From Pseudonocardia autotrophica (lineage in GTDB: Bacteria > Actinomycetota > Actinomycetes > Mycobacteriales > Pseudonocardiaceae): a stretch of DNA of 64,000 bases. Below the pieces are notes generated by a model that saw only the letters and a list, made by a program, of their open reading frames with translations, did no database searches and was not told where the DNA came from. Shown in pieces: positions 7,939 to 20,005 of the stretch (its first letter is position 1; every line of letters starts with the position of its first letter). Where the stretch lies: assembly GCF_003945385.1 (NCBI RefSeq), contig NZ_AP018920.1, forward strand, positions 1,116,001 to 1,180,000, given 5' to 3'. The position numbers were made by a program, and so were the translations under genes.

Positions 7939-8763
7939 GTGCCGGTGATCAGTCTCGACCATCGCGTGGACGGCCCGCCCGACCTGGTCGCGGGGGTACT
8001 GCGGGAGACGGCGTCGGCCGCGGTGGCCGTCGCCCGCGCCGGTGCCCGGCTGACCGCGCCCGCCCGGCTGCTCGTCGCGGGGGACGAGGTCCGGGTGACC
8101 CTCCCGGGCGGTCTCGTCGGCTGCCGGACCCGGATCATCCGGGCCGGACGGGACGGACTGTGGTCCGAGCTCGCGTCCGGTCCGCTGACGGCGCTGCGGC
8201 ACGTGACCCGGGCAGTTCCGGACGGCGCCGGGACCCTGGTGCGTGACGAGCTCAGCTGGACGCCCCCGCTCGGTGGTCCCGGCCGGCTCTCCGATCCGGT
8301 GCTGCGCCACTACGGGCGGCGGCTGCTGGCCGCCCGCCGCGAGGTCATCGGCGAACGGGTCGGCGAGCTGCGTGCGGCACCGGCCGTCGTCGGTGCGGCG
8401 ATCGTGCGGGACGGCCGGCTGCTGGCCGCCCAGCGGTCCTATCCGGCCGAGCTCGCGGGACGGTGGGAGCTCCCCGGCGGTGGTGTCGAACCGGGGGAGA
8501 CCGAGGCCGACGCGGTGGCCCGGGAGTGCGCCGAGGAGCTGGACGCCCGGGTGGTGACCGGGGAGCGGCTCGGCACCGACCTGCCGATCGGACGCCGGGT
8601 GCTGCGGATCCACACCGCACGCCTACTCCCCGGCTCACCGGAACCGCAGCCGCGGGAACACCGGGCGCTGCGCTGGGTCGGAGCGCGCGAGATCGCGACG
8701 CTCGGCTGGCTGGACGCCGATCGTGCGGTCCTCGGCGAGCTGGTCGATCTGCTCCGCGGCTGA
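7939..8763 (+). CDS. SRPBCC-NUDIX two-domain protein
   Basis: The protein has 274 residues. Residues 1-140 look like a helix-grip SRPBCC/START-like domain: HRVDGPPDLVAGVL near the start, strands VRVTLPGG and CRTRIIR, and a closing helix LRHYGRRLLAARREVI. Residues 148-272 are a NUDIX hydrolase with an intact box (GGVEPGETEADAVARE then CAEEL, residues 181-203). The NUDIX half resembles MutT-like (deoxy)nucleotide pyrophosphohydrolases. The fusion is uncommon and may couple ligand binding to nucleotide sanitation; this is inference. GTG 7939 gives the start. Confidence 0.75.
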   Translation: MPVISLDHRVDGPPDLVAGVLRETASAAVAVARAGARLTAPARLLVAGDEVRVTLPGGLVGCRTRIIRAGRDGLWSELASGPLTALRHVTRAVPDGAGTLVRDELSWTPPLGGPGRLSDPVLRHYGRRLLAARREVIGERVGELRAAPAVVGAAIVRDGRLLAAQRSYPAELAGRWELPGGGVEPGETEADAVARECAEELDARVVTGERLGTDLPIGRRVLRIHTARLLPGSPEPQPREHRALRWVGAREIATLGWLDADRAVLGELVDLLRG

Positions 8764-8865
8764 ATCGCAGCCGATCCTGCGGACGGCAGCGCGGTCGCCG
8801 GTGCCGAAGTGAAGATCATCCGGAGAATGCCGGAACCGCGCGGGCCCGGGCGTCGTCCAAGCCAC

Positions 8866-9855
8866 ATGAACCGGAACCCCGTCATCACCGCGCCGGCCGG
8901 GCCCACCGCCGCGGCCCCAGGAGACCGGCCACCCACCCCGGCCGCGACGCCCGCCGGCCGGCGGACACCCGCGCCGCTGGACCGGCTCATCGCCGCGCAG
9001 GACGGCCTGGTCACCCGCGCCCAGGCGCTCGCGCACGGGCTCTCCCGGGACGCCGTCGACCGGCGGCTCGCGACCCGGTGCTGGGAGCCCGTGCATCCCC
9101 GGGTCTACCGGGATCCGGCCCGGCCGGGCTCCGAGCGCGCCCGGATCCGCGCCGCGGTGCTGTGGGCGGGGGAGGGTGCGGTGCTGACCGGTGCGGCGGC
9201 CGCGTGGTGCTGGGGCCTGCTCGCGACCGCCCCCGGACACATCACCGTGACCGTGCCACGCAGCCGTGCGCCCCGGCCCCGCGACGGGATCCGGGTCCGC
9301 CGGCGCGATCTCGCACCGGCCGACGTGAGCACGCACGCCGGCATGGCCGTCGCGGCTCCGGCACTCGCCGTGCTCGAAGCCGTCCTCGATCCCGGGATCC
9401 CCGGTGCCGCGCTGCTGGAACGCACACTCAGCGGGCCGGGGCCGGATCTGGCTGCGCTCACCGCGGCCCACGCCCGCAACCTCGGCGCACACGGCTCGGC
9501 CGAGATCGGCAGGCTGCTGACCGTGACCTCGCGGCAGGCGGCCGAGCGTGCTCTGCACCGGCTGCGCGTGCTGCTGGTGCACGACCGGATCCGGGGCTGG
9601 CGGTGTGGTCACGAGACGGCCGGGCTCGTGCTCGCGCTGGCCTTCCCCGGCGCCGGGCTCGCCGTGGAGATCGACGGGGAAGCCGGGCGCGGCTGGCGCA
9701 AGGCCGTGCTGCGACGGCACGGCTGGCGGGTACTCGACCTCGATCCGGCCGAGCCGTGGCTGCGACCGGCGGCCACACTCGCGGCGCTGCGGCTCGCGCT
9801 GAGCGACCGGCCGGGAGGTCCCGGCGGGGCCGCGGCCCGGCGCCTCGCGGGATGA
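8866..9855 (+). CDS. AbiEi-antitoxin-like / DUF559-like protein
   Basis: The protein has 329 residues. The N-terminal domain (LIAAQDGLVTRAQALAHGLSRDAVDRRL) is the winged-helix AbiEi_4-type domain common in actinobacteria, followed by W.P.HPRVYR. The C-terminal part with GLAVEIDGE and RRHGWRVLDLDP resembles the DUF559/Vsr endonuclease fold. No AbiEii-type toxin lies beside it, so it is more likely one of the many orphan proteins of this type than a working toxin-antitoxin unit. The start is uncertain: ATG 8866 or GTG 8809; neither has a clear RBS. Confidence 0.65.
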   Translation: MNRNPVITAPAGPTAAAPGDRPPTPAATPAGRRTPAPLDRLIAAQDGLVTRAQALAHGLSRDAVDRRLATRCWEPVHPRVYRDPARPGSERARIRAAVLWAGEGAVLTGAAAAWCWGLLATAPGHITVTVPRSRAPRPRDGIRVRRRDLAPADVSTHAGMAVAAPALAVLEAVLDPGIPGAALLERTLSGPGPDLAALTAAHARNLGAHGSAEIGRLLTVTSRQAAERALHRLRVLLVHDRIRGWRCGHETAGLVLALAFPGAGLAVEIDGEAGRGWRKAVLRRHGWRVLDLDPAEPWLRPAATLAALRLALSDRPGGPGGAAARRLAG

Positions 9856-10134
9856 GCACCGGATGTACGGAACATTGCGGCCGGCCGGACGGAGCCCGTC
9901 GGAGTACCGGACGGGTGAGGCTGCGGGACTCCGGTGACCCGCGCAACGGTGTGATTCCGGCCATGCCACACGGGCGCGCAGGAGGGCCGGGGCAACGGCA
10001 CGACGACGTCGTCCGGAGCGGGTACCCGGCGCGGCGCGGCCGAGCGTGACCGCAGCCGGGATCCGGGCTCGCCGAGCGGCTCGCGCGGGCCACCGCGATC
10101 GACGTCGCGGCTGGTCAGTGGCCTGTCGAAGGGG
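9856..10134. other. intergenic segment without recognised content
   Basis: This 279-bp gap separates the DUF559-like gene from the convergent 49-residue ORF. Only short palindromes such as ACGACGTCGT are visible. I see no gene, RNA or repeat in it. Confidence 0.4.
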
Positions 10135-10284
10135 TCAGTAGATACGCGCGATCTTGAGGGCGCGCTGGAATGCCTTACCGCTCAGATCGTCGGCTCCGGC
10201 CTTGGTCAGCCGCATCGCGACGACCGGGCAGCTCTTGCAACGCTTCGGCTTGGATCGGCAGCACTTCTTCTTCACCTTGCCCAT
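10135..10284 (-). CDS. 49-residue basic Cys-rich small protein
   Basis: This short ORF begins MGKVKKKCCRSKPKRCKSCP and ends RALKIARIY. It has four Cys (8, 9, 16, 19) in a CC-x6-C-x2-C pattern inside a strongly basic first 20 residues, which suggests a small zinc- or nucleic-acid-binding module. The second half, AMRLTKAGADDLSGKAFQ, is more ordinary. It is divergent from typA, with 64 bp between the starts. Codon use (AAG, CTG, GCC) fits coding. I believe similar small proteins occur in other actinobacteria but cannot confirm it here. No strong RBS is visible, so leaderless translation is possible. Confidence 0.65.
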   Translation of the reverse strand: MGKVKKKCCRSKPKRCKSCPVVAMRLTKAGADDLSGKAFQRALKIARIY

Positions 10285-10348
10285 GAGGAGGCCAGGCTAA
10301 CCTGCGCCCCGCGCAGGTACCAGGGGTTGCCCCCGATACCGTGGAGGT

Positions 10349-12304
<1,956 letters not shown>

Positions 12305-12339
12305 GCCGGGAGGCCCCCGTGGAGGGCCCGGCGCACCGC

Positions 12340-12389
12340 GGTGAGCAGAGCAGAGCGGCCCCGGGGCGACCCGGTGAGCAGAGCAGAGC
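12340..12389 (+). repeat. two direct copies of the GTGAGCAGAGCA repeat
   Basis: Two copies of GGTGAGCAGAGCAGAGC (12340-12356 and 12373-12389) start 33 bp apart between typA and the lpqW-like gene, just before the typA terminator hairpin. They belong to the family of 19 exact dispersed 12-mers in this window. Confidence 0.9.
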
Positions 12390-12392
12390 GCC

Positions 12393-12424
12393 CCGCCGAC
12401 CCACCCCGTCCGGTGGGTCGGCGG
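12393..12424 (+). terminator. hairpin terminator after typA
   Basis: A perfect 13-bp stem (12393-12405 with 12412-12424) and 6-nt loop sit 24 bp before the next start codon. It probably terminates typA or attenuates the downstream gene. Confidence 0.6.
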
Positions 12425-12447
12425 AGGCCGGCGGGGATACTGCGGAC

Positions 12448-14334
12448 GTGAGAGCACGGCGACCGTTCCGAGCGCTCCCCGCGCTGCTGCTGGCCTGCCT
12501 GCTGGCGCTGACGGCGTGCAGCGCCGATCCTCAGCCCGCACCGGCGCCGGACATCGACGCACCGACCGAACCGGTCACCACCCCGACCCGGGTGGTGGCC
12601 GGCGTCGACGAGCTGGGGCCCGGGTTCAACCCGCACCTGCGCTCGGACCAGTCGCCGGTGACGACGGCGATCGCGACGATGGCGCTGCCCTCGGTGTTCC
12701 GTCCGGACGCCGAGGGGAACCCGCAACTCGACCGGACCGTCGCCACCGACGCGAAGGTCACCTCGCAGGAGCCGTTCACGGTCAGCTACGAGCTGAACGT
12801 CGAGGCAGGCTGGTCGACCGGTGCGCCGATCGCGGCTGAGGACTTCGTCTACCTCTGGCAGCAGATGCGCACCCAGCCGAACACCATCGGCGCCGCGGGC
12901 TACCGGGAGATCTCCGACGTCCGGTCGCGGGCCGCCGGCAAGGCCGTCGACGTCGTGTTCGACCGGCCGTACCCGCACTGGAAGGAGTTGTTCGACAACC
13001 TGCTGCCCGCGCACCTGCTCAAGGATGCGCCCGGCGGCTGGACAGCTCCGTTCGCGAACGGTGTGCCCGCTTCGGGCGGGCCGTTCCGGCTGATGCAGGT
13101 CGACCGGCTGCGTGGCGAGGTGCTGCTGGTCCGCAACGACCCGTACTGGGACACCTCGGCGGTGATCGACGAGATCGTGCTGCGCCGGATCCCGGCGAAC
13201 ACGTTGCCGACCGCGCTGGAGAGCCAGGGCATCGACCTGGCACTGCCGGACGCCCGGCCGGAGATCGGTCAGGCGCTCGAGGTGCTGGCCGGGTCGCCGG
13301 AGCCGCCGACGGTGCAGCGCGGGCCGCGCCCGGCGGTGCAGCAGCTGGAGTTCCGCACCCAGGACGGCCCGCTGGCCGATCCGCGGGTCCGCGAGGGCAT
13401 CGCGGCCATGCTGGACCGGGCCGCGATCCGCGAGCGGGTGAGCCCGGAGGCCGTCCCCGTCGACGCGTTCGGTGCGGCCCCCTCCGACGCCGGCTACCAG
13501 CCGAGCGCGCCGCCCGGGGCGCCCGCGCGGCCGGACCCGGCCGTCGCCGAGGCGGCCTTCACCGAGGCCGGGTACGTCCGCGGCGGGAACGGACGCTGGA
13601 CCCTCGGCGGTCGCCCGCTGAGCGTGGTGATCGGTGCGGGTGCCGAACGGAGCGAGGACGTCGAGGTGGCCCGGGTGGTCGCCGAGCAGCTGACGGCGGG
13701 CGGGATCCAGACCACGATCGTCGCGCCGTCCGCGCCGGAGCTGCTGACCAGCGCCAGCGTCGCGCCGATCACACCGAGCCCGACCACCACCCCGGCACCC
13801 GGCGCCGGACCCGCCCCCGGTGACGGGGCTGCCGAACCGCCGCAGGCCGCAGAGCCCACCACTCCGGCCCCGACGACCGCCCCGACGACCGCGCCGAGCA
13901 CCTCGCCGACCACCGCGGCCGGTGGCGGATCGCCGGTCGCAGTGGACGTGCTCGTCGCGTCCCGGCCGGCGTACGGCGCGCTCGGGCCGCGGCTGAACTC
14001 GGCATACGGCTGTCCGCCGGACGACGTCGACGAGGACCTGCCCGGCACGTCCTGCTTCCCGGTCCTGCAGCCGCTGCTGGACGAGCTGACCGGCAGCGTG
14101 GCGGATCCAGGGGTGGTCGCCGAGGCGGAGCGGGTGCTCTGGCGCCAGCTCCCCGCGCTGCCGCTCTACCAGGCGCAGGGGCTCGTCATCAGCAACCGGG
14201 AGACCGACGCGTCGACCCGGGTCACCCCGGGACCGGTCGCCACCGGCCCGATGACCGGGGCGCAGACCTGGTCCGAGCCGGAAGGCTCGCGGGAGGACGA
14301 CTCGGGCGCCGAGGATCCGGACGCCGACAACTGA
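12448..14334 (+). CDS. LpqW-like lipoprotein, family 5 solute-binding fold
   Basis: The protein has 628 residues. A lipoprotein signal ends in LLALTAC (Cys about residue 30). The rest is an SBP family 5 (oligopeptide-binding) fold, ending with the recurring APLYQ-like motif LPALPLYQAQG. A Pro/Thr-rich low-complexity insertion (about residues 445-490) interrupts the C-terminal lobe. No transporter genes are co-directional with it. In mycobacteria the gene after typA is lpqW, whose product steers phosphatidylinositol-mannoside/lipomannan synthesis, so position and fold support that assignment; whether the role is shared is inference. GTG 12448 gives the start. Confidence 0.75.
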   Translation: MRARRPFRALPALLLACLLALTACSADPQPAPAPDIDAPTEPVTTPTRVVAGVDELGPGFNPHLRSDQSPVTTAIATMALPSVFRPDAEGNPQLDRTVATDAKVTSQEPFTVSYELNVEAGWSTGAPIAAEDFVYLWQQMRTQPNTIGAAGYREISDVRSRAAGKAVDVVFDRPYPHWKELFDNLLPAHLLKDAPGGWTAPFANGVPASGGPFRLMQVDRLRGEVLLVRNDPYWDTSAVIDEIVLRRIPANTLPTALESQGIDLALPDARPEIGQALEVLAGSPEPPTVQRGPRPAVQQLEFRTQDGPLADPRVREGIAAMLDRAAIRERVSPEAVPVDAFGAAPSDAGYQPSAPPGAPARPDPAVAEAAFTEAGYVRGGNGRWTLGGRPLSVVIGAGAERSEDVEVARVVAEQLTAGGIQTTIVAPSAPELLTSASVAPITPSPTTTPAPGAGPAPGDGAAEPPQAAEPTTPAPTTAPTTAPSTSPTTAAGGGSPVAVDVLVASRPAYGALGPRLNSAYGCPPDDVDEDLPGTSCFPVLQPLLDELTGSVADPGVVAEAERVLWRQLPALPLYQAQGLVISNRETDASTRVTPGPVATGPMTGAQTWSEPEGSREDDSGAEDPDADN

Positions 14335-14338
14335 CCCA

Positions 14339-14376
14339 CCGCGGTGGCCGCGCCGAGCGAGGCGCGGCCACCGCGG
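14339..14376. terminator. bidirectional hairpin terminator
   Basis: A perfect 16-bp stem (14339-14354 with 14361-14376) and 6-nt loop separate the convergent LpqW-like gene and oppF. Confidence 0.75.
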
Positions 14377-14381
14377 GCGGA

Positions 14382-15388
14382 TCAGCCGGGCAGCAGGTTC
14401 TCCTCGTGCGCGTGGTGGCAGGCACTGAGGTGCCGGCCGCCGGTACGGACCGTGAGCTCGGGCTCGGTGGTCGAGCAGATCTCGGTGGCCTTCCAGCAGC
14501 GGGTCCGGAACCGGCAGCCGCTCGGTGGGTTCACCGGGCTGGGGACGTCGCCGGTCAGCCGGATCCGTGACCGGCCCTCCCGCACCGACGGATCGGGCAC
14601 CGGCACCGCCGACAGCAGCGCCTGGGTGTAGGGGTGCGCAGCCCGCGTGTAGATCTCCTCCTCGGTCCCCAGCTCCACCATCTTGCCCAGGTACATGACG
14701 CCGACCCGGTCCGACAGGTGCCGCACCACCGAGAGATCGTGTGCGATGAACATGTAGGACAGGCCGAACTCGCGCTGCAGCTCGCCCAGCAGGTTCATCA
14801 CCTGCGCCTGGATCGACACGTCCAGCGCGGACACCGGCTCGTCACAGATGATGATCTCCGGCCGCAGTGCGAGCGCACGGGCGATCCCGATCCGCTGCCG
14901 CTGCCCGCCGGAGAACTGGTGCGGGTACCGGTTCACGAAGTCCGGGTTGAGCCCGACGACGTCGAGCAGCTCCTGGACCTTGCGCCGCCGGTCGCCCTTC
15001 GGGGCCACCTCGGGATGGATCTCGAACGGCTCCCCGACGATGTCGGCGACCGTCATCCGCGGGTTGAGCGAGGTGTACGGGTCCTGCAGCACGATCTGGA
15101 CCTGGCGGCGCAGCGCCTTCAGCGCGGCGCCGCGCTTGGCGAAGATGTCCTCGCCGTGGAAGCGCACGGCACCGGCGGTCGGCGGCTCCAGCCGCATCAG
15201 CACCTGGGCGAGGGTCGACTTGCCGCAGCCCGACTCGCCCACGATGCCGAGGGTCTCGCCCTTGTTCAGGGTGAACGACACCCCGTCGACGGCGCGGACG
15301 TGACCGACCGTCCGCTTGATCACGGCGCCGATCTTGACCGGGAAGTGTTTGACCAGGCCGTCGACCTCGAGGATCGGTTCCTGTGCGG

Positions 15389-15392
<4 letters not shown>
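14382..15392 (-). CDS. oppF: oligopeptide ABC transporter ATP-binding protein OppF-type
   Basis: The protein has 336 residues. Walker A is GESGCGKST, the signature [10 protein letters not shown] and Walker [13 protein letters not shown]. The C-terminal oligopeptide-transporter extension has [11 protein letters not shown] and further Cys, typical of the Opp/Dpp ATPase pair. GTG 15392 overlaps the stop of the upstream ATPase by 4 nt. It is the last gene of a five-gene importer operon (oppA-B-C-D-F) read leftward from about 20005. Confidence 0.93.
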
Positions 15393-16410
<1,018 letters not shown>

Positions 16411-16414
<4 letters not shown>

Positions 16415-17352
16415 GACCGGCCCTTCGGGTCGAACGCGTCACGGACGGCGTCGCCGAGCAGCACGAAGGCGAGCACGGTGACGACCAGGAAGCCGCCCGG
16501 GAACAGCAGCAGATGCGGCGATGTCCGCAGGTAGCTCTGCGCCTCGCTGATCATCACGCCCCAGGAGACGACGGGATCGCGCAGGCCGACGCCCAGGAAC
16601 GACAGCGTCGCCTCGGCCCCGATGAAGGCGCCGAGCGCGATCGTCGCGTACACCATCACCGGCGCGATCGTGTTCGGCAGCATGTGCCGCACGATGATCC
16701 GCCACGGTCCGGCGCCCAGCGCCCGCGCGGCCTTGACGTAGTCCTGGTTGCGGGCGGCGATCGCGGCCGACCGCATGATGCGCATCGTGATCGGCCAGGA
16801 CAGCAGGCCGATGGTGCCGATCACCAGGCCGCTGATCCCGACGACGCTCTGCCCGACCGACTGGCGGAAGGTCGACAGCACCACGATGGCGCCGAGCACG
16901 AACGGCACGCCGAAGAAGACGTCGGCGATCCGGGCGAGCAGCGAGTCGAGCCAGCCGCCGACGAACCCGGCGATCAGGCCCATCACGGCGCCGAAGAGCA
17001 CCACCAGTGTGGTCGCCAGGATCCCGACCACGATCGAGACACGGGTGCCGTAGATCGTGCGGGCGTACACGTCCCGGCCGAGGTTGTCGTAGCCGAACCA
17101 GGCCTCGGTCGACGGGCCCTGCCGCGCCCGGGACAGGTCGCCCACCGTGGGATCGACCGAGGTGAACAGCTGGGGGAACAGGGACAGCACGATCAGGGCC
17201 GTGATCAGCGTGGTGGCGACGATGAACAGCGGCCTGCGCCGCAGGTCGTACCAGGCGTCGGCGCCGAGGCTGCGGGACCGGGTCACGGTCGCGCCGGCGG
17301 CCTCGGGTGTCCCGACGGGCTTGTCCGCGGAGGCGACGGTCGGGTCAGTCAA
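16411..17352 (-). CDS. oppC: oligopeptide ABC transporter permease OppC-type
   Basis: The protein has 313 residues. An N-terminal cytoplasmic tail and TM1 precede a periplasmic domain containing WFGYDNLGRDVYARTIYG, the OppC/DppC signature. The BPD_transp_1 core carries the EAA loop AARALGAGPWRIIVRHMLPN that contacts the ATPases. About six membrane helices are expected. It starts 8 nt inside the oppB gene. Confidence 0.94.
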
Positions 17353-18271
17353 GGCGGATCCTCGGGTCGAGCAGGGCGTAGGTGACGTCGACGAGCAGGT
17401 TCGCGAGCAGATACACCATCACCAGGAGGACGACGACCCCGGTGACGACCACCCCGTCCAGCCGCTGGATCGACTCGAAGATGAGCCCGCCGATCCCGCG
17501 GATGTTGAAGATCCCCTCGGTGACGATCGCGCCGCCCATCAGGGTGCCGAAGTCGGCGCCGAGGAAGGTGATGACCGGGATCGCCGAGTTCCGGGTGAGG
17601 TGCACCCCGACGACGCGGTTGCGGGTCAGGCCCTTCGCCGTGGCGGTCCGCACGTAGTCGGCCCGCGAGTTCTCGGCGATCGAGGTCCGGGTCAGCCGTG
17701 CCACGTAGGCCAGTGACAGGCTGCCGAGCACGTAGCCGGGCACGATCAGGTCGAACAGGCCGGGATCGGAGGGGACGGTCGGCGGGATGAGCCCCAGCCG
17801 CAGGCCGAGCACGGCCTGCAGCACGTAGCCGGTGACGAACACCGGGACCGCGACGAGGAACAGCGTCGCGGTGAGCACGACGTTGTCCAGGTAGCCGCCC
17901 GGGCGCAGGCCGGTGAGGACACCCGCCGTCAGGCCGATGACGGCCTGGATGACGAGCGCGACCAGGGCGAGCTTGATCGTGACCGGATAGGTGTTGGCGA
18001 TCAGGGTGCCGACGTCCTGGCCGCGGAAGTTCTGCCCGAAGTCGCCCTGCAGCAGCCCGCCGAGATAGGAGAGGTACTGGACCAGGATCGGCTGGTCGAG
18101 GCCGTACTCCAGGCGCATCCGCTCGATGAAGGCAGGCGGACAGGCCTGATCGCCGCACTTGCCGGCGAGCGGATCACCGGGCAGCGCCCAGACCATGAAG
18201 TAGATGAGGAAGGTGGTGCCGATGAAGACCGGCACCAGCTGCAGGAGTCGTCGCAGGACATAGCGCCCCAC
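17345..18271 (-). CDS. oppB: oligopeptide ABC transporter permease OppB-type
   Basis: The protein has 308 residues. It begins MGRYVLRRLLQLVPVFIGTT, the classic OppB/DppB amphipathic start plus TM1. Between TM1 and TM2 lies GDPLAGKCGDQACPP, whose two Cys may form a disulfide. The EAA loop is VRTATAKGLTRNRVVGVHLTRN. The start is GTG 18271. A strong hairpin lies between oppA and this gene. Confidence 0.94.
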   Translation of the reverse strand: MGRYVLRRLLQLVPVFIGTTFLIYFMVWALPGDPLAGKCGDQACPPAFIERMRLEYGLDQPILVQYLSYLGGLLQGDFGQNFRGQDVGTLIANTYPVTIKLALVALVIQAVIGLTAGVLTGLRPGGYLDNVVLTATLFLVAVPVFVTGYVLQAVLGLRLGLIPPTVPSDPGLFDLIVPGYVLGSLSLAYVARLTRTSIAENSRADYVRTATAKGLTRNRVVGVHLTRNSAIPVITFLGADFGTLMGGAIVTEGIFNIRGIGGLIFESIQRLDGVVVTGVVVLLVMVYLLANLLVDVTYALLDPRIRLD

Positions 18272-18322
18272 GGGTCACCTCCGGGTTCGGTGCGTGGCCG
18301 GGGCGATCGCGCCGGACACGCG

Positions 18323-18355
18323 CGCCGACGGCCGGGGATGGCCCGGCCGTCGGCG
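18323..18355 (-). terminator. intra-operon hairpin between oppA and oppB
   Basis: A perfect 14-bp stem (18323-18336 with 18342-18355) and 5-nt loop lie in the 123-nt gap between the binding-protein gene and the permease gene. Such hairpins often act as partial terminators or 3' stabilisers that make the binding protein more abundant than the membrane parts. Confidence 0.6.
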
Positions 18356-18394
18356 GCTGTGTGTCGTGCGTGGTGGTGGTGTGCGCGGCGGGGA

Positions 18395-20005
18395 CTACTG
18401 CCGGACGGTGACCGACCGCACGTCGAGCTCGCGGTCGTAGGTCATCGACACGTTGTCCAGCCGGTCCGACCAGCCGAACTGCGCGGACTGGTCGTTGATC
18501 GGGACAGCGGGCATGTCCTGGATCAGCACCCGCTCGGCCTCGGCCCAGAGCGCCTGGGCCTCCTCGATGCTGGCCGCGTTGCTGCCCCGCTCGACCAGCG
18601 CGTCGAACTCGGGGTTGGTGTACAGGCCGTCGTTGTTCTCGGCGCCGGTGACGTACTGCGGCTGCAGGACGTACTCCATCGTCGGCTGCGAGGCGATCCA
18701 GCCGGAACGCCAGATCCCGGTCAGCTCCTGGGCCTGGCGCTGGGTGAGGAACTCGGCGAAGGTCGGCACCGGCACGAAGTTGCACTCCGTGCCGAGCGTG
18801 TTGGAGATGCTGATGCAGGCCGCCTGCATCCACTCCCGGTTGATCGCGGAGTCGACGTTGGAGATCAGCTCGATCGTGCCCTCGAAGCCCGAGGCGTCGA
18901 ACTGCTGCTTCGCCCGCTCGGGCTGGAAGGTGCACAGCTCGCCGCACTGGTCGTCGACGTGGCCCGGGACGCCGGCGGGGATGAACCCGGTCGCCGGCTC
19001 GACGAGCCCGTTGTAGACGTTGTTGATGATCGCCTCGCGGTCCACCGCCATCGAGATGGCCTGGCGCAGCTGCGGGTCGGCGTAGCGCTCCTCGTAGATC
19101 GGGAACGCCATCGAGTTGATCCCGGCGTAGGGCTGGTTGCCGTTCCGGTCCGGCAGGTCCTGCTGGTAGAGGTTGTCGATCAGGAACGAGCCGGGGATCG
19201 TCTCGAGGAAGTCGAGGTTGCCGCTCACGACGTCCTGGTAGGCGGCCTCGCTGTCGGCGTAGAAGCGGTACTCGACCCCGCCCACGTTGGCCGGTGCGGC
19301 GCCGCCGTACTCGTCGTACCGGGCGAGGGTCACGTTCTGGTCCGGCACCCGGGACTCGAAGCGGAACGGGCCGTTGCCGATCGGGTTGTCCTCGAACGCC
19401 TGCGGATCGGCGAAGAACGACTCCGGCATCGGGTAGAAGGAGACGTCGCCGAGCGTGGTCTCGAAGACCGGCGACGGCGAGGTGAGCGCGACGGTGAAGG
19501 TGCGCTCGTCGACGACCTGCAGCCCGGACATGGTCTCGGCGGTCGGCTCGCCCTCGGCGGGCGAGACGTCGGCGAATCCTGCGATGGGGGCGAAGAACCC
19601 GGCACTGGACTGACCATTGGGCGCGTAGGCCACGTAGTTCCAGGCGTCGACGAAGCTCTGCGCGGTGACCGGGGTGCCGTCGTGGAAGGTCCAGCCCTCG
19701 GCGATGGTGATCGTGTAGTTCTGCGAGTCCGTGGTCTCGATCGACTCGGCGACGACATTCTCGGTCTCGCCCTCGACCGTGTAGCCGACCAGCCCGGACC
19801 AGAGCGCGTCGAGGATCTTGCTGCCGCCCACCTCGCGGGTGTTGCCCGGAAGCAGCGGGTTCTGGGGCTCGGTGCCGAAGACCGAGATCGTCGGTGCATC
19901 GGCCTGGGCTCCGTCGGTGGTGCCCCCGCCTCCGCCGCAGGCGCTGAGTACCAGCGTGGTGGAGAGGGAGAGTGCGAGGAGCGCTGCAGCTCGGCGTGAT
20001 CGCAT
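18395..20005 (-). CDS. oppA: peptide ABC transporter substrate-binding lipoprotein OppA-type
   Basis: The protein has 536 residues. The lipoprotein signal ends in LVLSAC followed by a Gly run. The SBP_bac_5 fold is clear: GWTFHDGTPVTAQSFVDAWNY, NPIGNGPFRFESR, and AISMAVDREAIINNVY in the second lobe. It delivers oligopeptides or similar ligands to OppBC. The start is ATG 20005. It is divergent from a second, non-identical binding protein at 20461. Confidence 0.93.
   Translation of the reverse strand: MRSRRAAALLALSLSTTLVLSACGGGGGTTDGAQADAPTISVFGTEPQNPLLPGNTREVGGSKILDALWSGLVGYTVEGETENVVAESIETTDSQNYTITIAEGWTFHDGTPVTAQSFVDAWNYVAYAPNGQSSAGFFAPIAGFADVSPAEGEPTAETMSGLQVVDERTFTVALTSPSPVFETTLGDVSFYPMPESFFADPQAFEDNPIGNGPFRFESRVPDQNVTLARYDEYGGAAPANVGGVEYRFYADSEAAYQDVVSGNLDFLETIPGSFLIDNLYQQDLPDRNGNQPYAGINSMAFPIYEERYADPQLRQAISMAVDREAIINNVYNGLVEPATGFIPAGVPGHVDDQCGELCTFQPERAKQQFDASGFEGTIELISNVDSAINREWMQAACISISNTLGTECNFVPVPTFAEFLTQRQAQELTGIWRSGWIASQPTMEYVLQPQYVTGAENNDGLYTNPEFDALVERGSNAASIEEAQALWAEAERVLIQDMPAVPINDQSAQFGWSDRLDNVSMTYDRELDVRSVTVRQ

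Noticed and set aside
8866..9855. Type IV toxin-antitoxin system (AbiE)
   Set aside because: Only the AbiEi-like antitoxin domain fused to a DUF559-like part is present; no AbiEii nucleotidyltransferase gene adjoins it.
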